Counted from the first letter of the stretch, positions 1-9,458 are shown. The stretch: DNA of 64,000 nt from Pseudomonadota bacterium (GCA_023423695.1 JAFAFA010000146.1:1-64000), one strand, 5' to 3'. The notes: generated by a model not told the origin, from the letters alone. Translations and numbers: made by a program.

Positions 1-292
1 AGCGTAGGATCAACCATGGCGGGTGAGCGCTCCGAAAACGGCGGGGATTGGCTTCAGCACCCAAATCCTACGGCCGCTCAACGGATGCCGCTACACCCGC
101 CAACCCTCATGAATTTTTCCGGCTAGAATGTCTACCCAGCGCAAATCCTCTGTTCACCATAAAGTAGCATTTTGGAAAATATGGGGCGGCGGGGCCACGC
201 TATAGACAATCTCTCACATATCGAAAGGTAAATTTGACCGCCATTTAAATAGTTACTGTATATAGATATAAATATCGTAGCAGATTTGGCCA
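1..292. other. window edge, no supported gene
   Basis: The first ~125 bases are GC-rich like the plasmid backbone, after which the sequence turns abruptly AT-rich. I see no convincing reading frame. A short plus-strand frame from base 15 to about 126 could be the tail of a gene or element truncated here, but I do not recognise it. The composition step suggests a junction between backbone or mobile DNA and the AT-rich islet that follows. Confidence 0.5.
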
Positions 293-1561
293 TTATGGTG
301 GAGCAATATCTCCACACTCGCTTAACCCTTCCTCGCACTTCTTTAGGCGCTTTTTGTCGAGTTCAGATATGTATTCAGCCCACCAACGCTGTTTAACGTT
401 GCTTTCTATCGCACTAATTAGAAGACCCTCTGAAGGAATTGGACTGTATATCTGAGCTTCATTTACACCTAATCCTCCCGGTACTTCATATGCGAAAAGC
501 TCAAGATTACGAGACCTGGCCGTTTGATTCAGCAGCATCTTCGAATTTTCGACAATATCTGAGCGAATAATTTGCTCACTATCTTTTCCAGATGCTCGTA
601 CTTCTGGTGCAACTCTCACATAAACATGCGCTTCCCTCAAGGTAACGAATCTATCTCGCGATGATCCAATCGCTCCTGATGTACCTGGGGCTTGTGGTGG
701 GAACATGGGAGATGGAGATGGTGTTTCTAGGGGGCGCGAACCACTGCTAGATTGTCCAGAGCTTTCACTATTCGATTGCGCCGAACCCGCGTCATTGTCA
801 TGGGAGACGCTTGAGGGTGGAGCAGGTATTTGCGAAAAACGAGTTCTCACTTCGTATGTAGCTGGATTGCACTCAAAACTATCGCCCGCAGAGGTAACGG
901 GTGTACCAGTTTTAACAAGGATATTATAGATGACGCGTGAAGGTATCATGAGACTGAGATCGGTATATATCTCGTGACGAGCTTTTGTAATGCCAACTAC
1001 CCTGAAGATTTCAAGAACTGGACCGCCGCTGTCACCTCGGTGTGTTGCTACAGGGCGCAGACGAACAAGAGGAGAAAACTGGTTATGCTCTTCCCCAATT
1101 GTCAATGATTCTGGGTCTGGATCCTCAAGGCCATCCGGAATGCCATAGCGGTAACCTCGCGTCTCGTAACTACTGGTTGGCGACACAACTAGAGAGCACA
1201 TGCTGAAGTTGTCAAATGGCGACGTCTCGATAACGGCAACATCTTCTTGCGCAAGTATAACTTTTCCTAGTTTTTGAACGCCATGTTTCCGCGACTTCAC
1301 TATTATTATTCGCTCTCCGCAAGAGGGGTCTAGCTCCAAAACATGTGCTGCGGTAACAATTCTGGTGTGGCTTACCAAAAAGCCAGTGCCCTCTGATCTG
1401 CAGATATTCTTTTCATTTACAACAACCCGGGTATTCGAACTTACGTCAATTTTCACTATCGCATTCCGATAGGTGTTCTCGATTGCAATCATCGCCGCGT
1501 CTTGCGCACATGCCGCATGCGCTAGAAAAATAATATAATAAAATGTGAGTAGCGCTTTCAT
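293..1561 (-). CDS. secreted trypsin-like serine protease
   Basis: A Sec signal peptide (hydrophobic core, cut near AHAACAQ) is followed by a chymotrypsin-fold protease domain over about residues 40-230. The triad is visible: His in TAAHV, Asp in EDVAVIE and the nucleophile Ser in GDSGGPV. The C-terminal third is Ser/Pro-rich and then has an unassigned globular tail. The product probably acts in the periplasm or outside the cell. The ATG at 1561 or the GTG just upstream could start it. It lies 12 bp downstream of the CHAP-like gene on the same strand, so the two are probably co-transcribed. Its AT-rich codon use contrasts with the GC-rich neighbours and suggests acquisition by transfer. The substrate is unknown. 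Confidence 0.85.
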   Translation of the reverse strand: MKALLTFYYIIFLAHAACAQDAAMIAIENTYRNAIVKIDVSSNTRVVVNEKNICRSEGTGFLVSHTRIVTAAHVLELDPSCGERIIIVKSRKHGVQKLGKVILAQEDVAVIETSPFDNFSMCSLVVSPTSSYETRGYRYGIPDGLEDPDPESLTIGEEHNQFSPLVRLRPVATHRGDSGGPVLEIFRVVGITKARHEIYTDLSLMIPSRVIYNILVKTGTPVTSAGDSFECNPATYEVRTRFSQIPAPPSSVSHDNDAGSAQSNSESSGQSSSGSRPLETPSPSPMFPPQAPGTSGAIGSSRDRFVTLREAHVYVRVAPEVRASGKDSEQIIRSDIVENSKMLLNQTARSRNLELFAYEVPGGLGVNEAQIYSPIPSEGLLISAIESNVKQRWWAEYISELDKKRLKKCEEGLSECGDIAPP

Positions 1562-1573
1562 CACCTTGTGTCC

Positions 1574-2410
1574 TCACGCTTCGCCCTTCAATGAAACGAA
1601 CTTCATGAAACGCCCGTCTGATCCGGTCCTCATGTCGCTCACCGTTACGGCTCCACTGCTTCCAGGAGAACTTTGGTTTCCTCCAATTACTCTTACCCAA
1701 CCCGAGCGGGGCACATTAATTACAAATGCAACATGCCCTTGCCCACGGCAAGCAGCGGTCAACTCTTCAGTGCCCTTGTTCGCGAAAACTGCTATGTCTC
1801 CGCGTTGTGGTATAGTATTTTCCTTCCAGCAGCGAAAAGAGCCCGAGCTAGCATTAAAGGTAGTGAAAGATTTAATAGCTTCTGGATCGAAGGCTGTTCC
1901 TGGCTTTGAGAAATCTCCTGGTGACGTTCCTATTTGATCTCTGCTATTTGCTCGCGAGCGAAGTATGCACCAGTTCAAGAACGCGGCGCACCAAGCGGTG
2001 GTGTCCCCTTCTGGCTTTGTTTGAGTCGACGAGAAGAAATGGAAGATAACCGGATTTGCTCTGATTGGCCACTCACGGGCAAAGGGCCGCCAAGCCTCGC
2101 CATATGCTCCATTTGCAACTGAAAGGAAGTAGAAAGCGACATCAATGGGGCGCACGTTTTTACCCCACGGGGACTCAAGTAGTATCTCATAGGCCATGTC
2201 TATCTCATCACGAGAAGGCCGTGCAGTTCCGACAACACCTACCTCCTCATAAGGAGCAGGTGGGTCGGCTGCATTGGTTGCAAGATCGGACGGAAGCGGC
2301 GGCAGGGTGCCTAGCTGAACAACGTCGTCTTCGGGCAGGGACCAAGCGCTCCATGATGGAAGCATATATAGAGAAGCACCGATTGCTGATAGGAGGCCAC
2401 GACGGTTCAT
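1574..2410 (-). CDS. secreted CHAP/NlpC-type peptidase-like protein (TIGR02594-like)
   Basis: A 278-residue protein whose N-terminus carries a twin arginine (NRRGLL) and a hydrophobic stretch, so export by Tat or Sec is likely. The second half resembles the TIGR02594 family of papain-like peptidoglycan hydrolases or amidases. A WCAAF motif holds the probable catalytic Cys, a GDIAVF segment follows, and a GHVAFV motif holds the probable catalytic His, then an IGGNQ motif. Cell-wall cleavage is inferred from the family, not shown. A good ribosome binding site (AGAGGTG) precedes the ATG. It is the first gene of a two-gene AT-rich unit with the serine protease. Confidence 0.75.
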   Translation of the reverse strand: MNRRGLLSAIGASLYMLPSWSAWSLPEDDVVQLGTLPPLPSDLATNAADPPAPYEEVGVVGTARPSRDEIDMAYEILLESPWGKNVRPIDVAFYFLSVANGAYGEAWRPFAREWPIRANPVIFHFFSSTQTKPEGDTTAWCAAFLNWCILRSRANSRDQIGTSPGDFSKPGTAFDPEAIKSFTTFNASSGSFRCWKENTIPQRGDIAVFANKGTEELTAACRGQGHVAFVINVPRSGWVRVIGGNQSSPGSSGAVTVSDMRTGSDGRFMKFVSLKGEA

Positions 2411-2550
2411 GTTGCACCTCTTAGTTCAATCCAAGACTGCTCTGACTTGCGCTTCCAGTGAACACATCAGGAGAATACAACCCATGCCCCTTCCGGTCGG
2501 TGTTTTCTCTAGTCTACCTATATATATTTATAACGCCAAGGCTTGGCTAA

Positions 2551-2735
2551 GAGCCCGTTTGAGAAGAAGTTGGAGTGCCTAATAGAACTATTTCTGAACG
2601 AAGTGCCAGCAGATGAGGCTGGCGGCGATGTGTTGGAAGGCGGTGATGGTGTCGGCACGGCGCCCATAGCGGACAGCGATACGGCGGAAGGGTGCAAACC
2701 ACTCTGAGTTCGCTTAGCGACCCATCGGTGCCGTC
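2551..2735 (-). mobile_element. IS5-family remnant: 3' end of transposase plus terminal repeat
   Basis: The last ~45 codons of an IS5-family transposase are readable on the minus strand (FRRIAVRYGRRAD, then a hydrophobic tail ending in WHFVQK and TAG at 2588-2590). A frame change just upstream separates them from the preceding RHRWV-like motif. The terminal repeat starts at about 2551 with GAGCCCGTTTGAGAAG. The rest of the element is missing and the remnant abuts the IS630 relic. Confidence 0.7.
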
Positions 2736-3660
2736 CTAATGGTCCGCGCCTGACGCCTGTTTAGCTTTGTTGATGCTGGCGATAATACGGTCAGGATCGG
2801 CGGTCCAGACGAAGCGCTTGGCCGTCTTGTTGTGCTCAGCGATGAAGCGGTGGATGGCAGCTTGCAGATCCACGATACCGCGGAAGCTGGCTCGCCGCAG
2901 GCGTCTGGTTGTCGGCTTGGCGAAGAAGCCCTCCACCGCGTTCAGACACGACGCCGAGGTGGGCGTGAAATGGAAGACCCACCGCAGGTGCTTTTCCAAC
3001 CGGGCGCGGACCTTCGGGTGCTTGTGGGTGGCATAGTTGTCGAGGATGACATGCACCACCTTGCCGACCGGCACCGCAGCCTCGACGGCGTTGAGGAAGC
3101 GGTGGAATTCCTGATGCCGGTGCCGCGCCGTGCATTGGCCGAGCACGGTACCGTCCAGCACGTTGAGCGCCGCGAACAGCGTCGTCGTGCCATGGCGGAG
3201 GTAGCCGAGGGTCTGCGTGGCGGGTTGGCCCTTTGCCAGCGGCAACCTCGGCTGGGTGCGCTCGGGGGCTTGGATTTGCGATTTCTCATCTTGAAGGCGC
3301 GCACCCGATGCGGTGTGAGGCCGTGAGCGTGCCGGATGCAGCGCACGCTGATACCACTCGCCCCGCTGACGACCGCCATCGTGCGGCTACTCCAGTGCGC
3401 AGCTTCGCCGGGCGGCTCCTGGAGCGTCATCTCCACCACGCGCTCGACACCTCCGGCACCATAGGTGGGATGCGCGACGGGCGCGTCTTGTCGCGCAGCA
3501 GGCCGTCCACGCCCAGTTTCTGGGCGCGCAACTGCCAGCGGTGCATGGTCTAGCAAGGCTACGCAGACCTCCCGGGCAATGGTGCCACTCAGACGCGTGC
3601 CGTCGCTCAGTAAAGAGCTCCAGGCACGCTGCAGCTGCAAGCGTGGCCCTACAATCGCTC
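2736..3660 (-). pseudogene. decayed IS630-family transposase
   Basis: The C-terminal half reads cleanly as an IS630 DDE transposase: RHGTTTLFAALNVLDG, then DNYATHKHPKV with the second catalytic Asp, then LNAVEGFFAK with the catalytic Glu. The N-terminal part is spread over two other frames, with LLRDKTRPSRIPP near 3450 in one and ERVVEMTLQEPPGEA in another. Between the AFK segment and the DEKSQIQ segment (about 3285-3300) some 30 codons are missing, although the first catalytic Asp of DEKSQ remains. With at least two frameshifts and a deletion it cannot make an active enzyme. Confidence 0.8.
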
Positions 3661-3869
3661 CCTGTCGGCAGGAGCCAGCTTCAGGTCAACGGCCCCCTGA
3701 GAGACATCCATGCCCCGCAGCCTGCCACCAATCTTTGTAGAACTTAACTGCCTGTTCGGCGCGGGGCACTAGCTCTACGTAGGCAGTTTCAACTGCGCTC
3801 CAGGTAGTCATGGCTGGACCTGGGCGTTCGGCGTCAGTAGGGTCCGCACAGATCATCAGGGAGTCAGTT

Positions 3870-4337
3870 GTGACACGCGGCAGGAAGCGTAAGGACGCGT
3901 CCACAGAGGAAAACGGCACAAACGCGGTGGATATTCATGTTGGAGCACAGCTTCGGCTGCGTCGTACGCTGCTTGGTATGAGCCAGTCCGTGCTTGGACA
4001 ACAAATCGGCTTGACCTTCCAGCAGGTGCAGAAATACGAGCGCGGCGCGAACCGTATCTCCTCGTCGAAGCTGTGGCGTCTGGCCGAAATCCTGGACGTT
4101 CCGGTCAGCTTCTTTTTCGACGACCTGCAGGTCGATGTGACAGAGAACAGTACGCTACCAGATGTCCCGGTCTCCAGCCAGGATAACCTACTAGCCCGCC
4201 GCGAGACGCTCGAGCTGGTTCGGGCCTACTATCGGATCGCCGACCCGAACGTCCGCAAGCGCATCTTCGAGCTCACCAAGGCGACCGGCGCCTCCTTTGC
4301 TGAGGGAGCCGATGATGGTGGGGGCGAGTCCGAGTAG
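3870..4337 (+). CDS. XRE-family transcriptional regulator
   Basis: The helix-turn-helix domain spans about residues 15-75 (VGAQLRLRRTLLGMSQ, then LTFQQVQKYERG, then LWRLAEILDVPVSFFFDD), the alphaproteobacterial XRE type often found on plasmids and prophages. The GTG at 3870 is preferred because AGGGAG lies six bases upstream; an ATG at 3810 in frame would add 20 residues. The short C-terminal tail (AYYRIADPNVRKRIFEL) is typical of the family. It ends at a TAG and faces a convergent gene across a GC-rich hairpin. Its target is unknown. Confidence 0.85.
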   Translation: MTRGRKRKDASTEENGTNAVDIHVGAQLRLRRTLLGMSQSVLGQQIGLTFQQVQKYERGANRISSSKLWRLAEILDVPVSFFFDDLQVDVTENSTLPDVPVSSQDNLLARRETLELVRAYYRIADPNVRKRIFELTKATGASFAEGADDGGGESE

Positions 4338-4442
4338 TCGGGGCTCCACGAACGACCTCCTCGCCCTTGCGGCTGGGAATTCCCCCGTCCCGACGCCGCC
4401 AGCACGAACAGGCGATGTTTGGGACGAACTGAGGACGGGCGA

Positions 4443-4474
4443 GCGGAGCGAGCGGGGGCATCCCGGCGCTCCGC
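4443..4474. terminator. GC hairpin between convergent genes
   Basis: GCGGAGCG and CGCTCCGC form an inverted repeat in the gap between two convergent genes. The surrounding GGCGAGCGGAGCGAG sequence recurs in two other convergent gaps of the window. There is no T-run, so action as a bidirectional terminator is inferred from position only. Confidence 0.35.
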
Positions 4475-4505
4475 ACCTTGCCGCAGGCGTTGGACGCCAG
4501 TGCCT

Positions 4506-5285
4506 CTATTCGCCGTCGAGTTCCCGGGTGATGCGCTCGCACTCTTCGCGGAGCCGCTTGCGACCCTCCGGATCGTCGTTGGCGCCCTTGTCCAGCGCGT
4601 GCCGGTCAGCGAACTCCAAGGATGCCTTGAAGATGGTTTCGAGGGGCATTGTGGCGAGTTTGTCGGCGCGCGCTGCCAAGTGCTCGCCCATCGCCCGGAT
4701 CGCATCAGGAGCGTAGTGCGTGTAGGTATCCTCCTCCTTTGCGCGGACGACGTTGTCCAGCACCCGCTCGCGCTCCACCTTGCGGATGACGGCGACCAAG
4801 TCCGTTACGCCCTCGTCCATGATGTCGCGACGAGCGGTCATCGCCATGTCGAAAGCCTTGGCTCCGGCCTCCATCCAGTTGTCCTTGTCCACTTTCCGCT
4901 TAGCATTCGGCTTGAGTTTCCGGGCCTTCACGACGGCGTGGTGGACCTCGTGCCACAGCGCACCGTGGTACGCCCTCTCCCTGGCTGGAATTTCGGGATA
5001 TTCCTGGTCGTCCAGCGGCCGCGGCCGGATGAACTGGTGCCGCACGACCTGAGTTTGTCCCGCATCCCTCGTGTTCCACTCGATCGAGACGCTGAACAGG
5101 CCGTAGAGCAGCGCCTCGGCCAGTTGGACAGGGTTATGCGAGTCCAGCAGCAGGCCGATCATGGCACCCAGTCGACCGCCCCGGTGGCGGTCCACGACCA
5201 GGATGCGATTCGCCTCCCTGGGGAACTCGCGGCGCATCTCGGCGAGGATCTTGGCGGTCGGGGTCTCGATAACGGTAGAGGTCAT
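4506..5285 (-). CDS. hypothetical protein
   Basis: A 259-residue protein of no recognised family. The ATG at 5285 has AGGA at good spacing; a TTG 33 bases upstream in frame is less likely. It contains one HEVHH sequence inside a helix (about residue 110), which matches the HExxH pattern, but nothing else supports a metalloprotease. The C-terminus is charged and helical, ending in ERITRELDGE. It is the last gene of a minus-strand series and ends at TAG. Confidence 0.6.
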   Translation of the reverse strand: MTSTVIETPTAKILAEMRREFPREANRILVVDRHRGGRLGAMIGLLLDSHNPVQLAEALLYGLFSVSIEWNTRDAGQTQVVRHQFIRPRPLDDQEYPEIPARERAYHGALWHEVHHAVVKARKLKPNAKRKVDKDNWMEAGAKAFDMAMTARRDIMDEGVTDLVAVIRKVERERVLDNVVRAKEEDTYTHYAPDAIRAMGEHLAARADKLATMPLETIFKASLEFADRHALDKGANDDPEGRKRLREECERITRELDGE

Positions 5286-5387
5286 GGCGAGTTGTCCTGT
5301 CAAATTGATGACTGACAAGATTCTAGGCGCGGATTAGTTGCGCGTTGATTTCGGTTTCGCCGATTCGCTCCAGCCGCCGCTCGGTGG

Positions 5388-6155
5388 TCAAGCCGTCGCG
5401 GCGCGCGCGGACGCGATCTCCTCCTCGGTCACGACCACCTCGTCGAGGTAGTAGGCGTAGCTGTCGGCTTCCACGCCGAGATCGTTGGCCCGTTCGTACT
5501 TGGCCTTGTCCTTGTACAACTCGACCCCGTCGACCGTGATCGACACCACGGTGTCGTTTGCCCCCGAGCGAGTCCCCGTGTGGAACACAACGCGCTTGGT
5601 CAACCCAATTGAGAACTCCGTCTCCCAAACCGCCTTGGCCGTCACCACCAGCAGCGGCTCCGTGTCCGGCCTACACTTGGCCGACTCCGGGAAGAACGCG
5701 ATCCGCACGTCAACCACCGGAGCGTCCGGATCGACCGGCCAGGTCTTCTCCACGACCCTGTACGCCCTGTCTCTGCCCTGACTGCGGTAATGCGTGAAGC
5801 CCATTTTCCGCCAGAACGGGATCGACGTCTCCGGCTCGCACTGGAGCTCGATCACGCTGACCTCATCCTGGTCCGTGAACATCTGGATCATGTGCTGGGC
5901 CAGCCTGCGCCCGACGCTCTCCCCGCGACGGTCGGTGCGCACGGCGAGGACGTCCGGCCCGTCCTCGCCGTTGGCGATGAAGCCGATCGGCAGGTCGGTC
6001 ACCTCGTCCGGCAGCACGAACAGACGCCCCTTGGCGTGCGCGCCCTCGATGATGTTCAGGTTGTTCCAGAAACCCTCGCCGTCGCGCTCGTGCTCCGCCT
6101 TCAGCCAGCGCCCGACCTCGGCCAGGTCGGCGTCTGTGGAATTCCGAATGCTCAT
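5388..6155 (-). CDS. GNAT-family N-acetyltransferase with C-terminal extension
   Basis: Residues 1-140 form a GNAT fold: VLAVRTDRRGESVGRRLAQH is the acetyl-CoA binding segment, and PFWRKMGFTHY is the usual C-terminal beta-bulge. A further ~115 residues of predicted beta structure follow that I cannot assign. The ATG at 6155 is chosen for its GGGAG-type ribosome binding site and because homology starts there; the longer frame is not needed. The acceptor substrate cannot be predicted. Confidence 0.75.
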   Translation of the reverse strand: MSIRNSTDADLAEVGRWLKAEHERDGEGFWNNLNIIEGAHAKGRLFVLPDEVTDLPIGFIANGEDGPDVLAVRTDRRGESVGRRLAQHMIQMFTDQDEVSVIELQCEPETSIPFWRKMGFTHYRSQGRDRAYRVVEKTWPVDPDAPVVDVRIAFFPESAKCRPDTEPLLVVTAKAVWETEFSIGLTKRVVFHTGTRSGANDTVVSITVDGVELYKDKAKYERANDLGVEADSYAYYLDEVVVTEEEIASARAATA

Positions 6156-6349
6156 ACGTTCCCGCTCCCCCTCCTGTTCCAGCGATCCTTGAATGGCCGC
6201 CACGGGCCTGTCAAAGGCTCTGCCGGAATTTCCTCTGCCCATATTCAGCCAGATCCGTCACCACCGAGGGGACGGGATGCCCACTCCCAGGTATGAGATC
6301 TCCGACGCCTGCCGGTGCGCGGCGCCGATCTACGCACCATGCGCTGGGT

Positions 6350-7879
6350 TTAATCGATCACCTCGCGGTGCTCGCGGTCGAACTCCGGTGTCTCGACAGA
6401 GAAGAACATGCGGTCACCCGCTCGTCGGATCCGCAGCACCAAGTCGTCGGGAAGGCCGCGGCAGAACTCTGCGGCACCGTCGCCCATACGCTGAGAGTCG
6501 TGCTCGAACTGACGGAAGACCGCATCGAGTAGCGCCCTACGGGTGGTGCTCTCCGGATCGGACGCTTCTCGCCGGATATGTTCTCTAAGGATCGGAGAAT
6601 CGTCGGCGCCGACCACATCGACGATGTCAAGGCGATTGGGAGCGAAGTCAGCCAGTACGGTTATCGGCCACCTGCCGTCCGGCCGCACGAGTTTGAACTG
6701 CACGTTCCAGGGCGAACCATCCTCCTGTCTCGTTTCCACTCTGATCCGATGGTTCACCGGCAACAGACGGATGTCGTCGGTAGGCGGAGTCCAGTTGCTG
6801 AAGTTCGAGAGACGCGTCTTGTACAAGGTCGGCCATGCGATACGCCGTGTCTCGGGCGCGACGACCAGACACCGGATGCCGCGTACGAACTCCCGCGGCT
6901 GCGCCTCGTCGTTGGACCGCAATTCCCACTTGGTAAGGTCGAACAGCGGGTTGCGCGGAGCAAGGGTAGCCTTCTCGCCCTTGCCCCGGACCACGCGCAC
7001 GGCGACGGCCTCGCGCACTGGACGCGACTCCCTGACCGCCGTTCTAAGGTCACGTCCCCCCTGCCGCTCCGACGGCGATCCCGCCCCATGCCCGGACCCG
7101 ATGTTCGGAGACACGGGAGTCCCAGCAGACGGAGGGGGCGGCTCAGGCAGCGGTGGCGCGGGCGGATCACCGTTGGACAAGGCGGGTTCCGGGAGTGGCG
7201 GTGATCGCTCAAGCGCTCCGGCCCCGGGTTCAGGGGGGACAGAACCTGGCGCTTCCGACGGCAGGACCGCTCCCGACCGCGGCGGCCAGGGTTCCGGTAC
7301 ATCAGCCTGGTTCCCGCCCATGCTCCGGACCAACCGGTCGATCTCCCGGCCTTTCTCGCGGATGCGGCCCAGCACCTCGGCTTGTTCCCGCAGAGCTTCG
7401 AGCGCCGCCTCCATTGTGTCGACAATCATCAGCGTGATCGGGAACGACTGCCCGATCCATGCCGTCAAGTCGTTGCGGAGCCTTCCCACAACCTCCGCGT
7501 CCCGGATTAGGACGGTGGCCTCAAGATTGTGGATGCCACCCAATGTCAAGTTCTGGCTGCCCAACGCGACGGAGTCCCCGGCCAGCACCAACTTGGCATG
7601 GAGTCCGTCCACCCCCCGCACATCGTAGCCGTCGGCGACCAGTTCGCGCACGATCTCCAGGGACGAGGCGCGGGACAGGAAGGTTTCAGCGTCGAACGTC
7701 GTCAACACGACGGCGGTGCGACGGCTCGCCCGCTTGACAACTGAGGGCGCCACAGGTGCGCTCAGATACGGAGAGGAGATGATCACGTCATGCGGATGCC
7801 GCTTGACCAGCGCCTCCATCACGCGGTGGGACGACCGCACCAGGATCTCGCAGTCAGTTGTCTCGTCTTCGTCCAACAT
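6350..7879 (-). CDS. phospholipase-D-like (HKD) protein next to HNH endonuclease
   Basis: Residues 30-140 form a PLD-like domain. The segment GLHAKLVLAG with downstream GSQNLT is a recognisable HKD-type active site of the kind seen in PLD-fold nucleases and helicase-associated proteins; only one clear copy is present. A Pro/Gly-rich linker (about residues 210-310) leads to an unassigned globular C-terminal half. The ATG at 7879 follows AAGGTGG and lies 13 bp after the stop codon of the HNH gene, so the two form an operon. A nuclease role in defence is inferred from that pairing. PLD-fold proteins can also be lipases. Confidence 0.7.
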   Translation of the reverse strand: MLDEDETTDCEILVRSSHRVMEALVKRHPHDVIISSPYLSAPVAPSVVKRASRRTAVVLTTFDAETFLSRASSLEIVRELVADGYDVRGVDGLHAKLVLAGDSVALGSQNLTLGGIHNLEATVLIRDAEVVGRLRNDLTAWIGQSFPITLMIVDTMEAALEALREQAEVLGRIREKGREIDRLVRSMGGNQADVPEPWPPRSGAVLPSEAPGSVPPEPGAGALERSPPLPEPALSNGDPPAPPLPEPPPPSAGTPVSPNIGSGHGAGSPSERQGGRDLRTAVRESRPVREAVAVRVVRGKGEKATLAPRNPLFDLTKWELRSNDEAQPREFVRGIRCLVVAPETRRIAWPTLYKTRLSNFSNWTPPTDDIRLLPVNHRIRVETRQEDGSPWNVQFKLVRPDGRWPITVLADFAPNRLDIVDVVGADDSPILREHIRREASDPESTTRRALLDAVFRQFEHDSQRMGDGAAEFCRGLPDDLVLRIRRAGDRMFFSVETPEFDREHREVID

Positions 7880-7892
7880 GCTCGCCACCTTC

Positions 7893-8747
7893 TTAGCCAC
7901 GGAATACGTTGCGGCGGTGCCAGGTGATGTTCTCTGCCCTGGGGCGGTCCATCGCTCCCGGCGGCAGAGCGATCTCGGCACCGTCGAGCTCCAACACCTG
8001 CCGGGCCGATTGCCCGCTGACCGAGCGGCTGACCTCGACGCGCAGGTCGTCCGTGAGCGTCAGCACGCCCAGGTCCAGCAGCCGGTGGTGCAGCACGCAC
8101 AGGGCGAGGCCGTTTCCGACATCGCAGGCGCCGCCGAAGGCGTGCCAGCGCATGTGCGCGGCCTCCAGGCCGACCAGGCCGTCCCCGCAACGCAGCTGGA
8201 ACCGGCAGATGGCGCACTCGCTCAGGTATGCCCGGAGGACCGCGTCGCGGAAACGGGAGTCGCGGGGGCCGCGCTCGCCGCCCTCCAGGTAGAGACCCAC
8301 GGCCGCGGCGATGTCGTCATGGAGACCGGGCGCGAAGTTGGCCTCCAGCAGGCGCCGCGCCGCCCTGTCGGCAAGGCCGGGGTGACGGCGCAGCAGCCCC
8401 AGCACCTCCGCCGTGAAGCCCGCCTCGGGATCGGCGGCCGACATGGCCGCTGGCCTGCCTTGGCCGCTGGCGTCGAACAGGTTGGGCGCGGCGTCCAGGC
8501 GCCATATGCCGTCCGAGCGCAGGCGGACGAAGGGATCGGCCACCCGGGCCTTGGTCCCTTGCGGACCGTATGTCCGCAGCAACGTCGGCAGCACGGTCTC
8601 GGCGTCGCGGTAGCGAATCGCCTCCCGCCCATCCTTGAAGCGGGCGAGCGCGTACAGCAGGAGCAGCGGCTTGTGGGGCGCGCGCACGCCTTTGCCGGAA
8701 TGGCGGCGAAGCCGTTCGAGCGACGCCAGGAAATCTGAGGCTTCCAT
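7893..8747 (-). CDS. SBD-HNH type IV restriction endonuclease (phosphorothioate or methyl-DNA-directed)
   Basis: The N-terminus (GVRAPHKPLLLLYAL, then FVRLRSDGIWRL) matches the sulfur-binding-domain region of the family annotated as phosphorothioated-DNA-binding restriction endonucleases, relatives of ScoMcrA and SprMcrA. The C-terminus is an HNH nuclease: a CAIC knuckle, then LEAAHMRWHAFGG with the first His, the GNGLALCVLHHRLLD core, and a terminal ENITWHRRNVF. At 284 residues it has the usual length. It would cut incoming DNA carrying modifications. Known members recognise phosphorothioate or 5-methylcytosine; which applies here cannot be read from the sequence. It heads an operon with a PLD-like protein. 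Confidence 0.8.
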   Translation of the reverse strand: MEASDFLASLERLRRHSGKGVRAPHKPLLLLYALARFKDGREAIRYRDAETVLPTLLRTYGPQGTKARVADPFVRLRSDGIWRLDAAPNLFDASGQGRPAAMSAADPEAGFTAEVLGLLRRHPGLADRAARRLLEANFAPGLHDDIAAAVGLYLEGGERGPRDSRFRDAVLRAYLSECAICRFQLRCGDGLVGLEAAHMRWHAFGGACDVGNGLALCVLHHRLLDLGVLTLTDDLRVEVSRSVSGQSARQVLELDGAEIALPPGAMDRPRAENITWHRRNVFRG

Positions 8748-8911
8748 CCGTGATCCTGCCGTGTGGAACAGGACGGCAGACTACCAATGGCGCGCAGGAC
8801 GGGAAGACTTTTCCCTGCCTTTGACGTTTGTTCGCGCGGTCCTCGTGCCGGTCCTTGCTGGTGTGGATGGCGCGGGACATTCTGACGGCCTCATCGACCG
8901 GATCCGCCCCC

Positions 8912-9409
8912 ATGTCCAAGAACCGCATCACCATCCCCCAACTGGCCTTGGCCTGCCGCCATGTTAAGGAGTTGATGGCGGCTGGCATGACGGAGAACCT
9001 GGCGATCCGCAGTCTGGAACAGTTCGCCGATATATACGCCAAGCTGCTGTGCGGTGGGTCCGCCACGCCGAACCATGTCGATCAGGTCACCCTGTGGTCG
9101 GTCGCCGCGGCGCAGTTCCGGTCCGTCAACCCGACAGCCGAGCCGCAGCGCCACTTCCGCGTCGAGCACGGGACACCGCGCAGGCAGTTCGCGCGCCTCG
9201 TCCTGGACCTATTCGAGACCGGACGCCTGGACGACGAGAACATGCGCCTGCTCGTCGCGCGGCGTTGGAAGCTCGCCGTGATCACGATCGAGGAGGACCG
9301 GCGCCTCAACGCGCGGTTCCGCTCGCGCCTGTTCGACACGCCCGAGGCCCGGTGGACCGCCGCAGGCATCGTGTTCCAGGCTTGTGAAGCCGCGGACGCA
9401 GTCGACTGA
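8912..9409 (+). CDS. hypothetical protein divergent from the restriction operon
   Basis: A 165-residue protein starting at the ATG at 8912 (MSKNRIT) after a GGA-type site. It is predominantly helical with no motif I recognise. It is transcribed away from the SBD-HNH/PLD pair across a shared upstream region, so it could be related to that module, but there is no direct evidence. It ends just before a GC hairpin and a convergent gene. Confidence 0.6.
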   Translation: MSKNRITIPQLALACRHVKELMAAGMTENLAIRSLEQFADIYAKLLCGGSATPNHVDQVTLWSVAAAQFRSVNPTAEPQRHFRVEHGTPRRQFARLVLDLFETGRLDDENMRLLVARRWKLAVITIEEDRRLNARFRSRLFDTPEARWTAAGIVFQACEAADAVD

Positions 9410-9425
9410 CCCAAAGGGCGGGCGA

Positions 9426-9458
9426 GCGGAGCGAGTGATGTATCCCACGCCGCTCCGC
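9426..9458. terminator. GC hairpin between convergent genes
   Basis: GCGGAGCG (9426-9433) pairs with CGCTCCGC (9451-9458), with the same flanking GGCGAGCGGAGCGAG as the hairpin near 4443. It lies between convergent genes. Confidence 0.35.

Noticed and set aside
4940..4960. HEVHH in the hypothetical protein as a metalloprotease site
   Set aside because: A single HExxH match in a charged helix is expected by chance; no third ligand, signal peptide or fold supports it.
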